Of a stretch of DNA of 37,899 nt, positions 1 through 7,310 are shown one piece after another. The notes below the pieces were generated by a model. It ran no database searches. It saw nothing but the letters and a program-made list of their open reading frames with translations, and was not told the origin of the DNA. Made by a program: the position numbers and the translations under genes. This DNA is from Micromonospora sonchi (GTDB lineage Bacteria > Actinomycetota > Actinomycetes > Mycobacteriales > Micromonosporaceae), in NCBI RefSeq assembly GCF_014646235.1, contig NZ_BMNB01000045.1, positions 1-37,899 on the forward strand, in the 5' to 3' direction. Every line of letters begins with the position of its first letter. The first letter of the stretch is position 1.

Positions 1-14
1 CACCCGCCCTGAAG

Positions 15-81
15 CGCGTTGATCATGAGGTTAGCGGCGATGTCGATCTCCTGAACTGCCGCTAACCTCATGATCAACGCG
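15..81. repeat. Dispersed inverted repeat, TGATCA family, copy 1
   Basis: A perfect 24-bp inverted repeat (15-38 with 58-81) encloses a 19-nt loop. The arms contain GTTGATCATGAGGTTAGCGG. A second copy at 25193-25253 keeps both arms and most of the loop (GTCGATCTC is shared), so this is a dispersed element and not a one-off terminator. It lies beyond the ctaF terminator. Its function is unknown. Confidence 0.85.
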
Positions 82-96
82 GCCCGGGGGATGAAA

Positions 97-135
97 GCGG
101 GAAGCCCGCCTCCCCTGGGGAGGCGGGCTTCCCGC
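97..135 (-). terminator. Strong GC-rich hairpin after ctaF
   Basis: The arms 97-114 and 118-135 are perfectly complementary (core GGGAAGCCCGCCTCCC) with a three-base loop. On the minus strand the hairpin starts nine bases after the ctaF stop codon. There is no clear U-tract, as is common for actinobacterial terminators. Confidence 0.75.
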
Positions 136-144
136 GTAACGGGG

Positions 145-576
145 TCAGTGTTCGGCGGTGCGGCGGGTGCCGGAGTAGTACTCGAACAGCAGGCCGCAGG
201 CGGCGAAGATCACCGCTATCGCGCCCAGGCCGAGCAGCCAGAGCTGCCAGTACACCAGGCCGAAGCCGCCGATCGTGGCGGACAGCGCCAGGCCCATCGG
301 CCAGTAGCTGCCCGGGCTGAAGAAGCCGACCTCACCCGCGCCGTCGGCGATCTCACCGTCCGGGCGGTCCTCCGGGCGCAGGTCGATCCGACGCGCCACG
401 AACCAGAAGAAGCCGCCGCACATCGTGCAGAGCGTGGCCGACAACAGCAGGGCCACGGTGCCGATCCACTCGATGCGACCAGCACCCGCCTCGCCGTAGG
501 TCCAAGCGCCGTAGAGGACGGCCGTGAAGAGCAGGAACGCGGCGATGCTCAGGAAAATACGCCACTCGGTCTTCAT
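145..576 (-). CDS. ctaF: Cytochrome c oxidase subunit 4 (actinobacterial CtaF)
   Basis: This 143-residue membrane protein is the small subunit IV of the actinobacterial aa3 cytochrome c oxidase, which transfers electrons to oxygen in the plasma membrane. It starts MKTEWRIFL and has four hydrophobic segments at roughly residues 7-27, 38-60, 92-110 and 112-132, the layout and length usual for the family. A short polar stretch with EDRPDG lies between the second and third segments. It begins ten bases after the ctaC stop on the same strand, so the two form one operon that ends at the hairpin at 97-135. The call rests on family resemblance and on the adjacent ctaC; no catalytic residues are expected. 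Confidence 0.92.
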   Translation of the reverse strand: MKTEWRIFLSIAAFLLFTAVLYGAWTYGEAGAGRIEWIGTVALLLSATLCTMCGGFFWFVARRIDLRPEDRPDGEIADGAGEVGFFSPGSYWPMGLALSATIGGFGLVYWQLWLLGLGAIAVIFAACGLLFEYYSGTRRTAEH

Positions 577-586
577 GCCCGTTGCC

Positions 587-1558
587 TCAGCTTCCCGCGC
601 CGACCGCAGCGCTGCCCTGGTTGAAGTTGTGCTCGGTACGCCGCGTCTCGAACGGCCGCGTCTTCACCGCGTACGGCTCCTCGCCGACGGCGGTCAGCGC
701 ATCCTGGGTCGAGGCCCCGTCCTGCTTGGCCGCGAGGAACCGGTCGAACTTCTCCGGCGAGACCACCCGCAGCTCGAAGTTCATGAAGGCGTGGTAGCTG
801 CCGCAGAGCTCGGCGCAACGGCCCACGTACGCCCCCTCGCCCTCCAGCCGGGAGACCTCGAAGACGTTGCGGATGTTGCCCGGCATGACGTCCCGCTTGA
901 ACAGCATCTCCGGCACCCAGAACGAGTGGACGACGTCCTTGCTGGTCTCCTCGAACCGGATGGACCGGTCGGTCGGCAGCACCAGGATCGGGATGACCTC
1001 GCTGGTGCCCAGCACCGACGCGGTGGTGTTGGCGTCCTCGCCCTGGCCGTCGCGGTAGTTGAACTGCCAGTTCCACTTGAACGCGACCACCTCGACGGTG
1101 ACGTCGGGGTTGCTGGTGGTCTTCACCACGTCGGTCTGCACGACCGCGGTGTAGTAGAAGAGCACGGCGACGATCAGCACCGGCGCGATGGTGTACAGGA
1201 ACTCCATCGGCAGGTTGTAGCGGGTCTGCACCGGCAGCTCGTTGCCACGCTTGCGGTAGCGCACGATGCACCAGAAGATCAGGCCCCAGACCAGCAGACC
1301 GACCACGAGCGCCGCGATGCACGAGGCGATCCACAGGTCGTACATCCGCCGGGCCTCCGGGGTGATGCCCCCCTGCGGCCAGCCGAAACCGCCGAACGCC
1401 GCGCCGACGTCACAGCCCGTGAGCAGGACCAGCAGCGCCGCCCCACCGAAGCCGAGCCCGGCGAGACGTCCGACGCGACGCCCCCGCCGCGCACCGGCTC
1501 CTGGGGATGCGCTGCGCCGTACGGCCGTCGGCCGTACTTCCGAACTCTCTGCGACCAC
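587..1558 (-). CDS. ctaC: Cytochrome c oxidase subunit II
   Basis: The 323-residue protein is subunit II, which takes electrons from cytochrome c (in actinobacteria the bcc complex) through its CuA centre. It has an N-terminal lipoprotein signal with lipobox LLTGC (Cys49), two transmembrane segments at about residues 76-98 and 118-140, and a C-terminal cupredoxin domain. The CuA ligands are visible in GRCAELCGSYHAFM (Cys248, Cys252, His256, Met259), with the partner His in DVVHSFWVPEM. The GTG start at 1558 is supported by GGGAGG about nine bases upstream. It is first in an operon with ctaF. Subunits I and III are not in the window. Confidence 0.96.
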   Translation of the reverse strand: MVAESSEVRPTAVRRSASPGAGARRGRRVGRLAGLGFGGAALLVLLTGCDVGAAFGGFGWPQGGITPEARRMYDLWIASCIAALVVGLLVWGLIFWCIVRYRKRGNELPVQTRYNLPMEFLYTIAPVLIVAVLFYYTAVVQTDVVKTTSNPDVTVEVVAFKWNWQFNYRDGQGEDANTTASVLGTSEVIPILVLPTDRSIRFEETSKDVVHSFWVPEMLFKRDVMPGNIRNVFEVSRLEGEGAYVGRCAELCGSYHAFMNFELRVVSPEKFDRFLAAKQDGASTQDALTAVGEEPYAVKTRPFETRRTEHNFNQGSAAVGAGS

Positions 1559-1754
1559 CTGGTCCTGCCTCCCTAGCGCGCCGCGGTGTCTTCCTCGATC
1601 TGGTCGGCTCCGCCGAGCGGAGCCACCGCACCAGCGGCAAAGGCGTCACCGACGGTCGCAGATTACTCGACCATGACGGGCTGGACCCGGTTGGGGTCAG
1701 AGTCAGCACCCGACGGGGTATCCGGCATCGGCGGAGGCGATAGCGTGCTAAGAC

Positions 1755-2906
1755 GTGATCCCTTCCCCCGTTTACCTGGACGCCGCCACCGCCGCCCCGC
1801 TGCACCCGGTCGCGCGGCAGGCGTTACTCGCCGCACTCGACGACGGTTGGGCCGACCCCGACCGGCTCTACGCGTCCGCCCGGCGCGCCCGCCAGTTGCT
1901 CGACGCCGCGCGCGAGGCCGCGGCAGACACCCTCGGCGTACGCCCCGACGAGCTCTCCTTCACCGCCAACGGCACCACCGCGGCGCATTCCGCCGTGCTC
2001 GGCGGCCTGGCCGGACGGCGGCGGGCCGGCACGGTGCTGGTGCACTCGGCGATCGAGCACTCGGCCGTGCTGCACGCCGCCGAGCGGCACGTGGCGGGCG
2101 GCGGCGCGGCGAGCGAGGTGCCGGTCGACCGCCTCGGCCGGTTGGACCTCGACGCCTGGTCACGGGCGGTGGCCGGGCCCGGAGTGGCGCTGGCCGCGTT
2201 GATCGCGGCCAGCCACGAGGTGGGCACCGTCCAGCCGGTCGAGGCCGCGGCGGCGGCCTGCGCCGACGCGGGGGTGCCGCTGTACGTCGACGCCGCCCAG
2301 ACGGTGGCTCGGATGCCGGTGCCGGCGGGCTGGTCGGTGCTGACCGCCAGCGCCCGCAAGTGGGGCGGCCCGCCCGGCGTCGGGCTGCTGGTGGTCCGCA
2401 AGGGCACCCGCTGGGAGTCGCCCTGGCCGGCCGACGAGCGCGAGGCGGGCCGGGTGCCGGGCACGGTGAACCTGCCGGCCGTGGTGGCGGCGGCGGCGAG
2501 TCTGCGCGCGGCGGCGGCCGACGCGGCGGCGGAGGCCGCCCGGCTGGCGCCGCTGGTGGACCGGATCCGGGCCCGGGTGGCGGCCGAGGTGCCGGACGTG
2601 GAGGTGGTCGGCGATCCCGAGCGGCGACTGCCGCACCTGGTCACCTTCTCCTGCCTCTACGTCGACGGCGAGGCGCTGCTGCACGCGCTGGACCGGCGCG
2701 GCTTCGCGGTCTCGTCCGGCTCGTCCTGCACCTCGTCCACGCTGCGCCCCTCGCACGTGCTGGAGGCGATGGGGGTGCTCTCGCACGGCAACGTACGCGT
2801 CTCGCTGCACCGCGGCACCACCGAGGCCGACGTGGAACGCTTCCTCGCCGAGTTGCCCGGCATCATCGCCGACCTGCGCGCCCAAGCCGGGGTGGTGGGC
2901 CTGTGA
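1755..2906 (+). CDS. Cysteine desulfurase (NifS/IscS-like, class V aminotransferase)
   Basis: This 383-residue PLP enzyme should take sulfur from L-cysteine and carry it as a persulfide. The PLP site is visible: HEVGTVQP (His154), VDAAQ (Asp179) and Lys202 in SARKWGGPPG. The His that usually precedes this Lys is Arg here. The persulfide Cys325 lies in SSGSSCTSS, matching the flexible active-site loop of group I desulfurases. The GTG start at 1755 has no clear Shine-Dalgarno; a GATAGC-like -10 lies just upstream, so leaderless translation is possible. The stop overlaps the start of the TusA-like gene (GTGA), so the persulfide probably passes to that partner. The final acceptor (tRNA thiolation, cofactor or other) cannot be told from the sequence. 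Confidence 0.9.
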   Translation: MIPSPVYLDAATAAPLHPVARQALLAALDDGWADPDRLYASARRARQLLDAAREAAADTLGVRPDELSFTANGTTAAHSAVLGGLAGRRRAGTVLVHSAIEHSAVLHAAERHVAGGGAASEVPVDRLGRLDLDAWSRAVAGPGVALAALIAASHEVGTVQPVEAAAAACADAGVPLYVDAAQTVARMPVPAGWSVLTASARKWGGPPGVGLLVVRKGTRWESPWPADEREAGRVPGTVNLPAVVAAAASLRAAAADAAAEAARLAPLVDRIRARVAAEVPDVEVVGDPERRLPHLVTFSCLYVDGEALLHALDRRGFAVSSGSSCTSSTLRPSHVLEAMGVLSHGNVRVSLHRGTTEADVERFLAELPGIIADLRAQAGVVGL

Positions 2907-3148
2907 CCGCCCCGGAGGGCCCGGTCGCCGGCGAGCCCGACGAGGTCCTCGACTGCCTCGGTCAGCGGTGCCCGCTGCCGGTGATCGCGCTGGCCCGCCG
3001 GCTGCCCGAGCTGCCGGTCGGCGCGGTGCTCCGGGTGCTCGCCGACGACCCGGCGGCCGCGGTCGACATCCCCGCCTGGTGCCGCATGCGCGGCCACGAT
3101 TTCCTCGGCACCACCGGCCCCGCCCACCACATCCGCCGGGCACGGTGA
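2903..3148 (+). CDS. TusA-family sulfur carrier protein
   Basis: This 81-residue protein has the TusA/SirA fold signature: DCLGQRCPLPVIALAR contains the CPxP motif, with Cys23 as the predicted persulfide-carrying residue, followed by the GAVLRVLADDPAA strand-helix and an AWCRMRGHDF C-terminal half. TusA proteins accept sulfur from cysteine desulfurases. The GTG start lies inside the stop of the preceding desulfurase (GTGA overlap), which indicates translational coupling and a dedicated donor-acceptor pair. The GGGCCC hairpin begins directly after the stop. Confidence 0.9.
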   Translation: MTAPEGPVAGEPDEVLDCLGQRCPLPVIALARRLPELPVGAVLRVLADDPAAAVDIPAWCRMRGHDFLGTTGPAHHIRRAR

Positions 3149-3203
3149 AAGGAAGGGCCCCTTATTAACGCCTCGTGCATAGGCGGGGCCCCCTATTAAC
3201 AAC
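3149..3203. repeat. GGGCCC hairpin element, copy A
   Basis: This copy reads AAGGAAGGGCCCCTTATTAA, then GCGGGGCCCCCTATTAAC on the far side. It belongs to the same family as 18038-18090 and 28132-28185, but its inner arms have diverged. It starts at the tusA stop and may terminate that operon. Its right edge abuts the DUF5753 remnant. Confidence 0.8.
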
Positions 3204-3807
3204 GCAACGCCTCATCCACCCAGAGCAGTCGCAGCTGACGACCGGAGCGAGAGAAGAGGCGTACGTCGGCCTGGAAGGTCTCGCTGACGGCGCGTTCGTC
3301 TTCGAGTCGATGGTGATCCCGGGCCTGCTCCAGACCGAGAGCTACGCCCAGGCCCTGACTCTCGGCACCGGCTTCGTCCGGCCGGACCACGCCGAGCGCT
3401 TCGTGTCGTTCCGGCAGGCAAGGGCGCAGCGGTTGACCGACGAGGAGCCGCTGACGCTGCACGCGGTCATCGGCGAGGCGGCGCTGCGGCTGCGGGTCAA
3501 CGGTGACGAGACCCGACGCGCCCAGCTCGCCCACCTGGCGGCGATGTCGGAGCTGCCGAACGTGACCGTGCAGGTGCTCCGCCCCGAGGACGGTCCGCAC
3601 GCGGCAGGCGCGATCGGCAAGTTCGTCCTGCTGGACTTCGCCCACGTCCAGCCGATCGCCTACACCGAGGTCCTCGACGGGGCGATGTACGTGCAGGATC
3701 CGGACGGCGTGCGGACCTATAGAATGGTGGCCGACAACCTGCGCCAGGTCGCCCTCTCGCCCGCCGAGTCGCGCGCGTTGATCAGGGGGTTGGCCGGCGC
3801 GGCCTAG
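3204..3807 (+). pseudogene. DUF5753 regulator, 5'-truncated (HTH lost)
   Basis: The frame encodes a recognisable DUF5753 domain: YVGLEGLADG, then IPGLLQTESYAQAL, VIGEAALR, LPNVTVQVL and KFVLLDF. Full-length proteins of this group are about 270-290 residues, with an XRE-type helix-turn-helix in the first 80-90. Here the homology begins about 15 codons after the GGGCCC element, and no HTH is present in any frame. The only upstream start is a GTG at 3175 inside the hairpin, giving 210 residues. The most economical reading is that a deletion ending at the repeat removed the promoter and the DNA-binding half. The DUF397 partner gene downstream is intact. A functional HTH-less protein is possible but less likely. 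Confidence 0.75.
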
Positions 3808-3821
3808 CCCCGGAGGCGAGC

Positions 3822-4028
3822 GTGTCCACCCCCGACCTCTCCGCCGCCCACTGGTTCACCAGCAGCCGCAGCACCAACAACGGCGACTGTGTCGAGTGCG
3901 CGATCCTGCCCGACGTGGTGGCGGTGCGGGACAGCAAGGACCGTTCCGGCCCCGTGCTCACCTTCTCGCGTCGCCAGTGGTCGACCTTCATCACCGCAGT
4001 TACCCCGACCACCCGCCTCACCCGCTGA
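3822..4028 (+). CDS. DUF397 small protein
   Basis: The 68-residue protein has the DUF397 pattern: a start with AHWFTSSRSTNNGDCVECA, then VAVRDSKDRSGPVLTF and a Trp in FSRRQWSTFI. DUF397 proteins are encoded next to XRE-DUF5753 regulators in actinobacteria (WhiJ-like systems linked to development), and together they form a regulator and small-partner pair. The gene begins 14 bases after the DUF5753 remnant stop, with GGAGGCGAGC as a likely ribosome binding site before GTG. Because the upstream regulator appears truncated, this gene may be an orphan without its own promoter. Confidence 0.85.
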   Translation: MSTPDLSAAHWFTSSRSTNNGDCVECAILPDVVAVRDSKDRSGPVLTFSRRQWSTFITAVTPTTRLTR

Positions 4029-4151
4029 CCACCGACCTCACCCGCGCGCGGCCGGTCCCATGATGGCCGACAGTTCCATGCCGTCGCCTCACCAGTTCGC
4101 CCAGATTCGAGAGGCTTGTCGGGACCGGTAGCCCTTGGTCCTTCTGCCGGT

Positions 4152-4499
4152 TCAGTGGTGGCTGACGACGTTGACCACCTTGCCATCCGGGTCGCGGACG
4201 AAGAAGCGCCGGACGCCCCACTGCTCGTCGGTGATCGGGTGCACGATCTCTGCGCCCGTCGCGCGTACCGCCTCGTAGGCGGCGTCGACGTCATCGACCT
4301 CCACGCTGAGATCCGGGTTTACGGGGGCCGCTGCATCTTTGGTGATGAGGATGACCTGGGCGGTGGGGTTGGACGGTGAGACCAGGTTGACCACCCAGCC
4401 CAGGTTCATCTCCTCACGGAAGCCCAAAAGCTGGTAGAAGCCGCTGCTCGCGGCCGGATCGCCGGTGGTGATATCGGGCACGGCGCGGCGAATCGTCAT
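4152..4499 (-). CDS. VOC-superfamily (glyoxalase/bleomycin-resistance fold) protein
   Basis: This 115-residue protein has the paired beta-alpha-beta-beta-beta layout of the vicinal oxygen chelate fold: MTIRRAVPDITTGDP, then FYQLLGFREEMN, and at the end FFVRDPDGKVVNVVSHH. A metal-ligand-like Glu/His set is not obvious, so the substrate cannot be predicted. An in-frame ATG five codons upstream (4514) is an alternative start; neither has a strong Shine-Dalgarno. The gene converges on the DUF397 gene; the 123-base gap holds nothing I recognise. It is 40 bases downstream of the adenosine kinase stop on the same strand and may be read through from it. Confidence 0.82.
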   Translation of the reverse strand: MTIRRAVPDITTGDPAASSGFYQLLGFREEMNLGWVVNLVSPSNPTAQVILITKDAAAPVNPDLSVEVDDVDAAYEAVRATGAEIVHPITDEQWGVRRFFVRDPDGKVVNVVSHH

Positions 4500-4539
4500 G
4501 CCGGATTTTGGCATGCGAAGTGCTGGCTCGCACGGGTAG

Positions 4540-5517
4540 TCAGGGGAGGATGTGCGGGCGGATGTCGTCGGCGGCCTGGTCGCCGTAGGACTCGGCGAGG
4601 CGCTTGACGAACAGGTCGCGGCGCACGTCGTACTCCTGGGTGCCGACGGTCTCCAGCACCAGGGTGGCGAGCAGGGAGCCGACCTGGGCGGCCCGTTCCA
4701 GCCCGACCCCCCAGGACAGCGCGGTGAAGAACCCGGCCCGGAAGCCGTCGCCGACGCCGGTGGGGTCGACCGCCTGGGTCTGGCGGGCGATCGGTACGTG
4801 GATCGGGTCGATGTCCCGCCCGGCGATCTCCACCCCGTGCTTGCCCAGCGTGGTGACCCGGACCCGGACCAGGTCCAGCAGCTGGTCGTCACTGAGCCCG
4901 GCCTTCTGCTGGAGCAGCGACTTCTCGTAGTCGTTGGTCATCAGGTAGTCCGCGCCCTCGATCAGCGCCACCACCTCCTCGCCCGGCATGCGGGCGAGCT
5001 GCTGGGACGGGTCGGCGGCGAACGGGTAGCCGCGCTCACGACACTCGGCGGAGTGCCGCAGCATCGCCTCCGGGTCGTTGGCGCCGACCAGCACCAGGTC
5101 CAGCCCGCCGAGACGCTGGGCGACCGGCTGCAGCTCGATGTTGCGGGCCTCGCTCATCGCACCGGCGTAGAAGGAGGCGATCTGGCACATCTCGGTATCC
5201 GTGGTGCAGACGAAACGTGCGGTGTGCGCCACCTCACTGACGTGCACCGAGTCGCAGTCCACCCCGTGCCGCTCCAGCCAGGAACGGTAGTCGGCGAAGT
5301 CGGCACCGACGGCGCCGAGCAGCACCGGGCGCAGGCCGAGCTGCCCCATGCCGAACGCGATGTTCGCCGCCACCCCGCCCCGGCGCAGCACCAGGTCGTC
5401 CACCAGGAAGGAGAGGGACACCTTGTGCAGCTGGTCGGCGATGAGCTGGTCGGCGAACCGGCCCGGGAAGCTCATCAGGTGGTCGGTGGCGATCGAGCCG
5501 GTCACGGCGATCTTCAT
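4540..5517 (-). CDS. adoK: PfkB-family carbohydrate kinase, probable adenosine kinase
   Basis: The 325-residue ribokinase-fold enzyme has the PfkB N-terminal signature (MKIAVTGSIATDHL, then GGVAANIAFGMGQLG) and the C-terminal signature DPTGVGDGFRAGFF with catalytic Asp257. It resembles, from memory, M. tuberculosis Rv2202c, biochemically an adenosine kinase that makes AMP in purine salvage, and sits in the same neighbourhood (ctaC side, before erpA). Sugar specificity cannot be excluded from sequence alone. The gene follows the erpA terminator, so it probably has its own promoter in 5518-5580. The ATG start is consistent with the conserved N-terminus. Confidence 0.85.
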   Translation of the reverse strand: MKIAVTGSIATDHLMSFPGRFADQLIADQLHKVSLSFLVDDLVLRRGGVAANIAFGMGQLGLRPVLLGAVGADFADYRSWLERHGVDCDSVHVSEVAHTARFVCTTDTEMCQIASFYAGAMSEARNIELQPVAQRLGGLDLVLVGANDPEAMLRHSAECRERGYPFAADPSQQLARMPGEEVVALIEGADYLMTNDYEKSLLQQKAGLSDDQLLDLVRVRVTTLGKHGVEIAGRDIDPIHVPIARQTQAVDPTGVGDGFRAGFFTALSWGVGLERAAQVGSLLATLVLETVGTQEYDVRRDLFVKRLAESYGDQAADDIRPHILP

Positions 5518-5581
5518 GGCAACCCTCGAGGTCGGAAGCAGAGCGCGGTCAGCCTACCGGCGCCGCGACCGGGCAGGGAGG

Positions 5582-5620
5582 CCGACGGCGGGGCAGCCCG
5601 CAGGGCTGCCCCGCCGTCGG
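5582..5620 (-). terminator. Perfect 18-bp hairpin after erpA
   Basis: The arms 5582-5599 and 5603-5620 (core CGACGGCGGGGCAGCC) are perfectly complementary with a three-base loop. The hairpin lies 11 bases past the erpA stop on the minus strand and upstream of adoK, which separates the two transcripts. Confidence 0.8.
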
Positions 5621-5630
5621 GGAGATCGAG

Positions 5631-5999
5631 TCAGTTGAAGGAGTCGCCGCAGGCGCAGGAGTTGCCCGCGTTGGGGTTGTCGATGGTGAAGCCCTGGGCG
5701 TCGATCCGGTCGGCGAAGTCGATGGTGGCGCCGGAAAGGTACGGGGCGCTCATCCGGTCGACGACGACCTCGACGCCGTCGTAGTCGGTGACGACGTCAC
5801 CGTCGAGCGAACGCTCGTCGAAGAAGAGTTGGTACCGCAGGCCGGAGCAGCCACCCGGCTGCACGGCGACCCGGAGCCGCAGGTCGTCGCGGCCCTCCTG
5901 CTCGATCAGGGCCTTGACCTTCTGCGCCGCGACGTCGGTGAGGACGACGGACGTGGGGGCCTTGGCCTCGGTCGACTCGGTCTGCGCTGGCGTGGTCAC
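5631..5999 (-). CDS. erpA: Iron-sulfur cluster insertion protein, HesB/IscA family
   Basis: This 122-residue A-type carrier is predicted to deliver Fe-S clusters to apo-proteins. After about 17 non-conserved residues it shows VVLTDVAAQKVKALIEQEG, the first ligand Cys51 in QPGGCSGLRY, and the C-terminal pair Cys115 and Cys117 in NSCACGDSFN, the three ligands of the family. It matches the conserved actinobacterial single-gene copy located between adenosine kinase and glycerate kinase. The start ATG at 5999 follows AGGGAGAATTCC, a good ribosome binding site. A strong hairpin ends the gene. Possible clients nearby include quinolinate synthase, a [4Fe-4S] enzyme. Confidence 0.93.
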   Translation of the reverse strand: MTTPAQTESTEAKAPTSVVLTDVAAQKVKALIEQEGRDDLRLRVAVQPGGCSGLRYQLFFDERSLDGDVVTDYDGVEVVVDRMSAPYLSGATIDFADRIDAQGFTIDNPNAGNSCACGDSFN

Positions 6000-6111
6000 G
6001 TGGAATTCTCCCTGCGCGCGTTCGGGTGTGGTCTTTCCTGGCCAACGTCAGCCGCCGGTCAGCGATTCCCACAAGTGGTCCAGATACCGATTGTAGGCCG
6101 CCGGGATGCGG

Positions 6112-7251
6112 TCAGCGGCTCCACTGCCGGGCCAGTCGGGCGCCGAGCGCCCGTAGCCCCTCGGCCGGGCGGTCCAGGGCCGCGGCCAGGCCGCCGCGTT
6201 CCTCACCGCCGAAGTGCTCCACCAGACTGTACGCGTCGGTCACCCCGACCGCCGCCGCCTCGCGCCGACCCGTGCTCACCTGCCCGGCGAGCACGACGCA
6301 GGGTACGCCCCGGTCGCGGGCGGCGCCGGCCACTCCGGCGACCACCTTGCCGCGTAGCGACTGGTGGTCGAACCTGCCCTCCCCGGTGATCACCAGGTCG
6401 ACCTCGTCGAGCGCGGCGTCCAGCCGGACAGCTCGGCTGACCAGCCCGATCCCGGACTCGCACCGCCCACCGAGGGCCAGCAGCGCCGCGCCGATGCCGC
6501 CGGCCGCGCCCCCGCCGGGCAGCTCGCCCAGCCCGCCGGGGCAGCCGGGCAGGTCCCGCTCCAGCACCTCGGCCCAGCGTTGCAGCGCGGCGTCGAGCAG
6601 CAGCACGTCGGCGCGGTCGGCGCCCTTCTGCGGTCCGAAGACGTTGCTCGCCCCGTGCAGCCCGAGCAGCGGGTTGTCCACGTCGGTGGCGGCGATCAGC
6701 CGTGCGGAGCGCAGCCGGGGGACGCCGTCGAGCGTGGCCACGGCGGTCAGCGCGGCGCCGCCGTACGGCAGGGCCATGCCGGTGCCGTCCAGCGGCACGG
6801 CGCCCAGCGCGGTGAGCATCCCCGCGCCACCGTCGTTGGTCGCCGAACCACCCAACCCGACGATCACCGTACGGACGCCCGCCTCGACCGCGGCGGCGAC
6901 CAACAGCCCCAGCCCGTACGACGTGGCGGCCAACGGATCGCGCTCGGCGGCGGCGAGCAGGTGCAGTCCGCACGCCTGCGCGCTCTCCAGCCAGGCGGTC
7001 GCCCCGTCGTCGGTGAGCAGCATCTCACCGGCGGCCGGGCGGCCCAGCGGATCGACCGTCGGCACCGGCACCCGCCGACCGGGCAGCGCTTCGGCGAGCA
7101 CGTCGAGGAAACCGGGCCCGCCGTCGGCCAGAGGTCTGATCAGCAGGTCGTCTCCGGGGGCGACCTCCCGCCAACCGTCGGCCACGGCGGCGGCCACCTG
7201 GGGGGCCGGCAGCGTGCCGGCGAACTTGTCCGGGCAGAGCAGTACGCGCAT
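6112..7251 (-). CDS. glxK: Glycerate kinase
   Basis: This 379-residue enzyme phosphorylates glycerate with ATP. Family landmarks are MRVLLCPDKFAGTL at the N-terminus, RPLADGGPGFLDVL, the phosphate-binding VGLGGSATNDGGAGML, GASNVFGPQKGAD, and VITGEGRFDHQSLRGKV near the C-terminus. The usual DGGEGT motif reads DGGPGF here, a change worth noting because it lies in the active cleft. The start at 7251 fits the conserved N-terminus; an in-frame start eight codons upstream (7275) lacks homology support. The gene is divergent from nadA, with 59 bases between them. The symbol follows the family; garK would serve equally. Confidence 0.92.
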   Translation of the reverse strand: MRVLLCPDKFAGTLPAPQVAAAVADGWREVAPGDDLLIRPLADGGPGFLDVLAEALPGRRVPVPTVDPLGRPAAGEMLLTDDGATAWLESAQACGLHLLAAAERDPLAATSYGLGLLVAAAVEAGVRTVIVGLGGSATNDGGAGMLTALGAVPLDGTGMALPYGGAALTAVATLDGVPRLRSARLIAATDVDNPLLGLHGASNVFGPQKGADRADVLLLDAALQRWAEVLERDLPGCPGGLGELPGGGAAGGIGAALLALGGRCESGIGLVSRAVRLDAALDEVDLVITGEGRFDHQSLRGKVVAGVAGAARDRGVPCVVLAGQVSTGRREAAAVGVTDAYSLVEHFGGEERGGLAAALDRPAEGLRALGARLARQWSR

Positions 7252-7310
7252 GCCTGGCAGTGTGGCAGCCCACACCGGTGGGGGCTGCGCACCGGTTTCG
7301 CTGTGGGACC

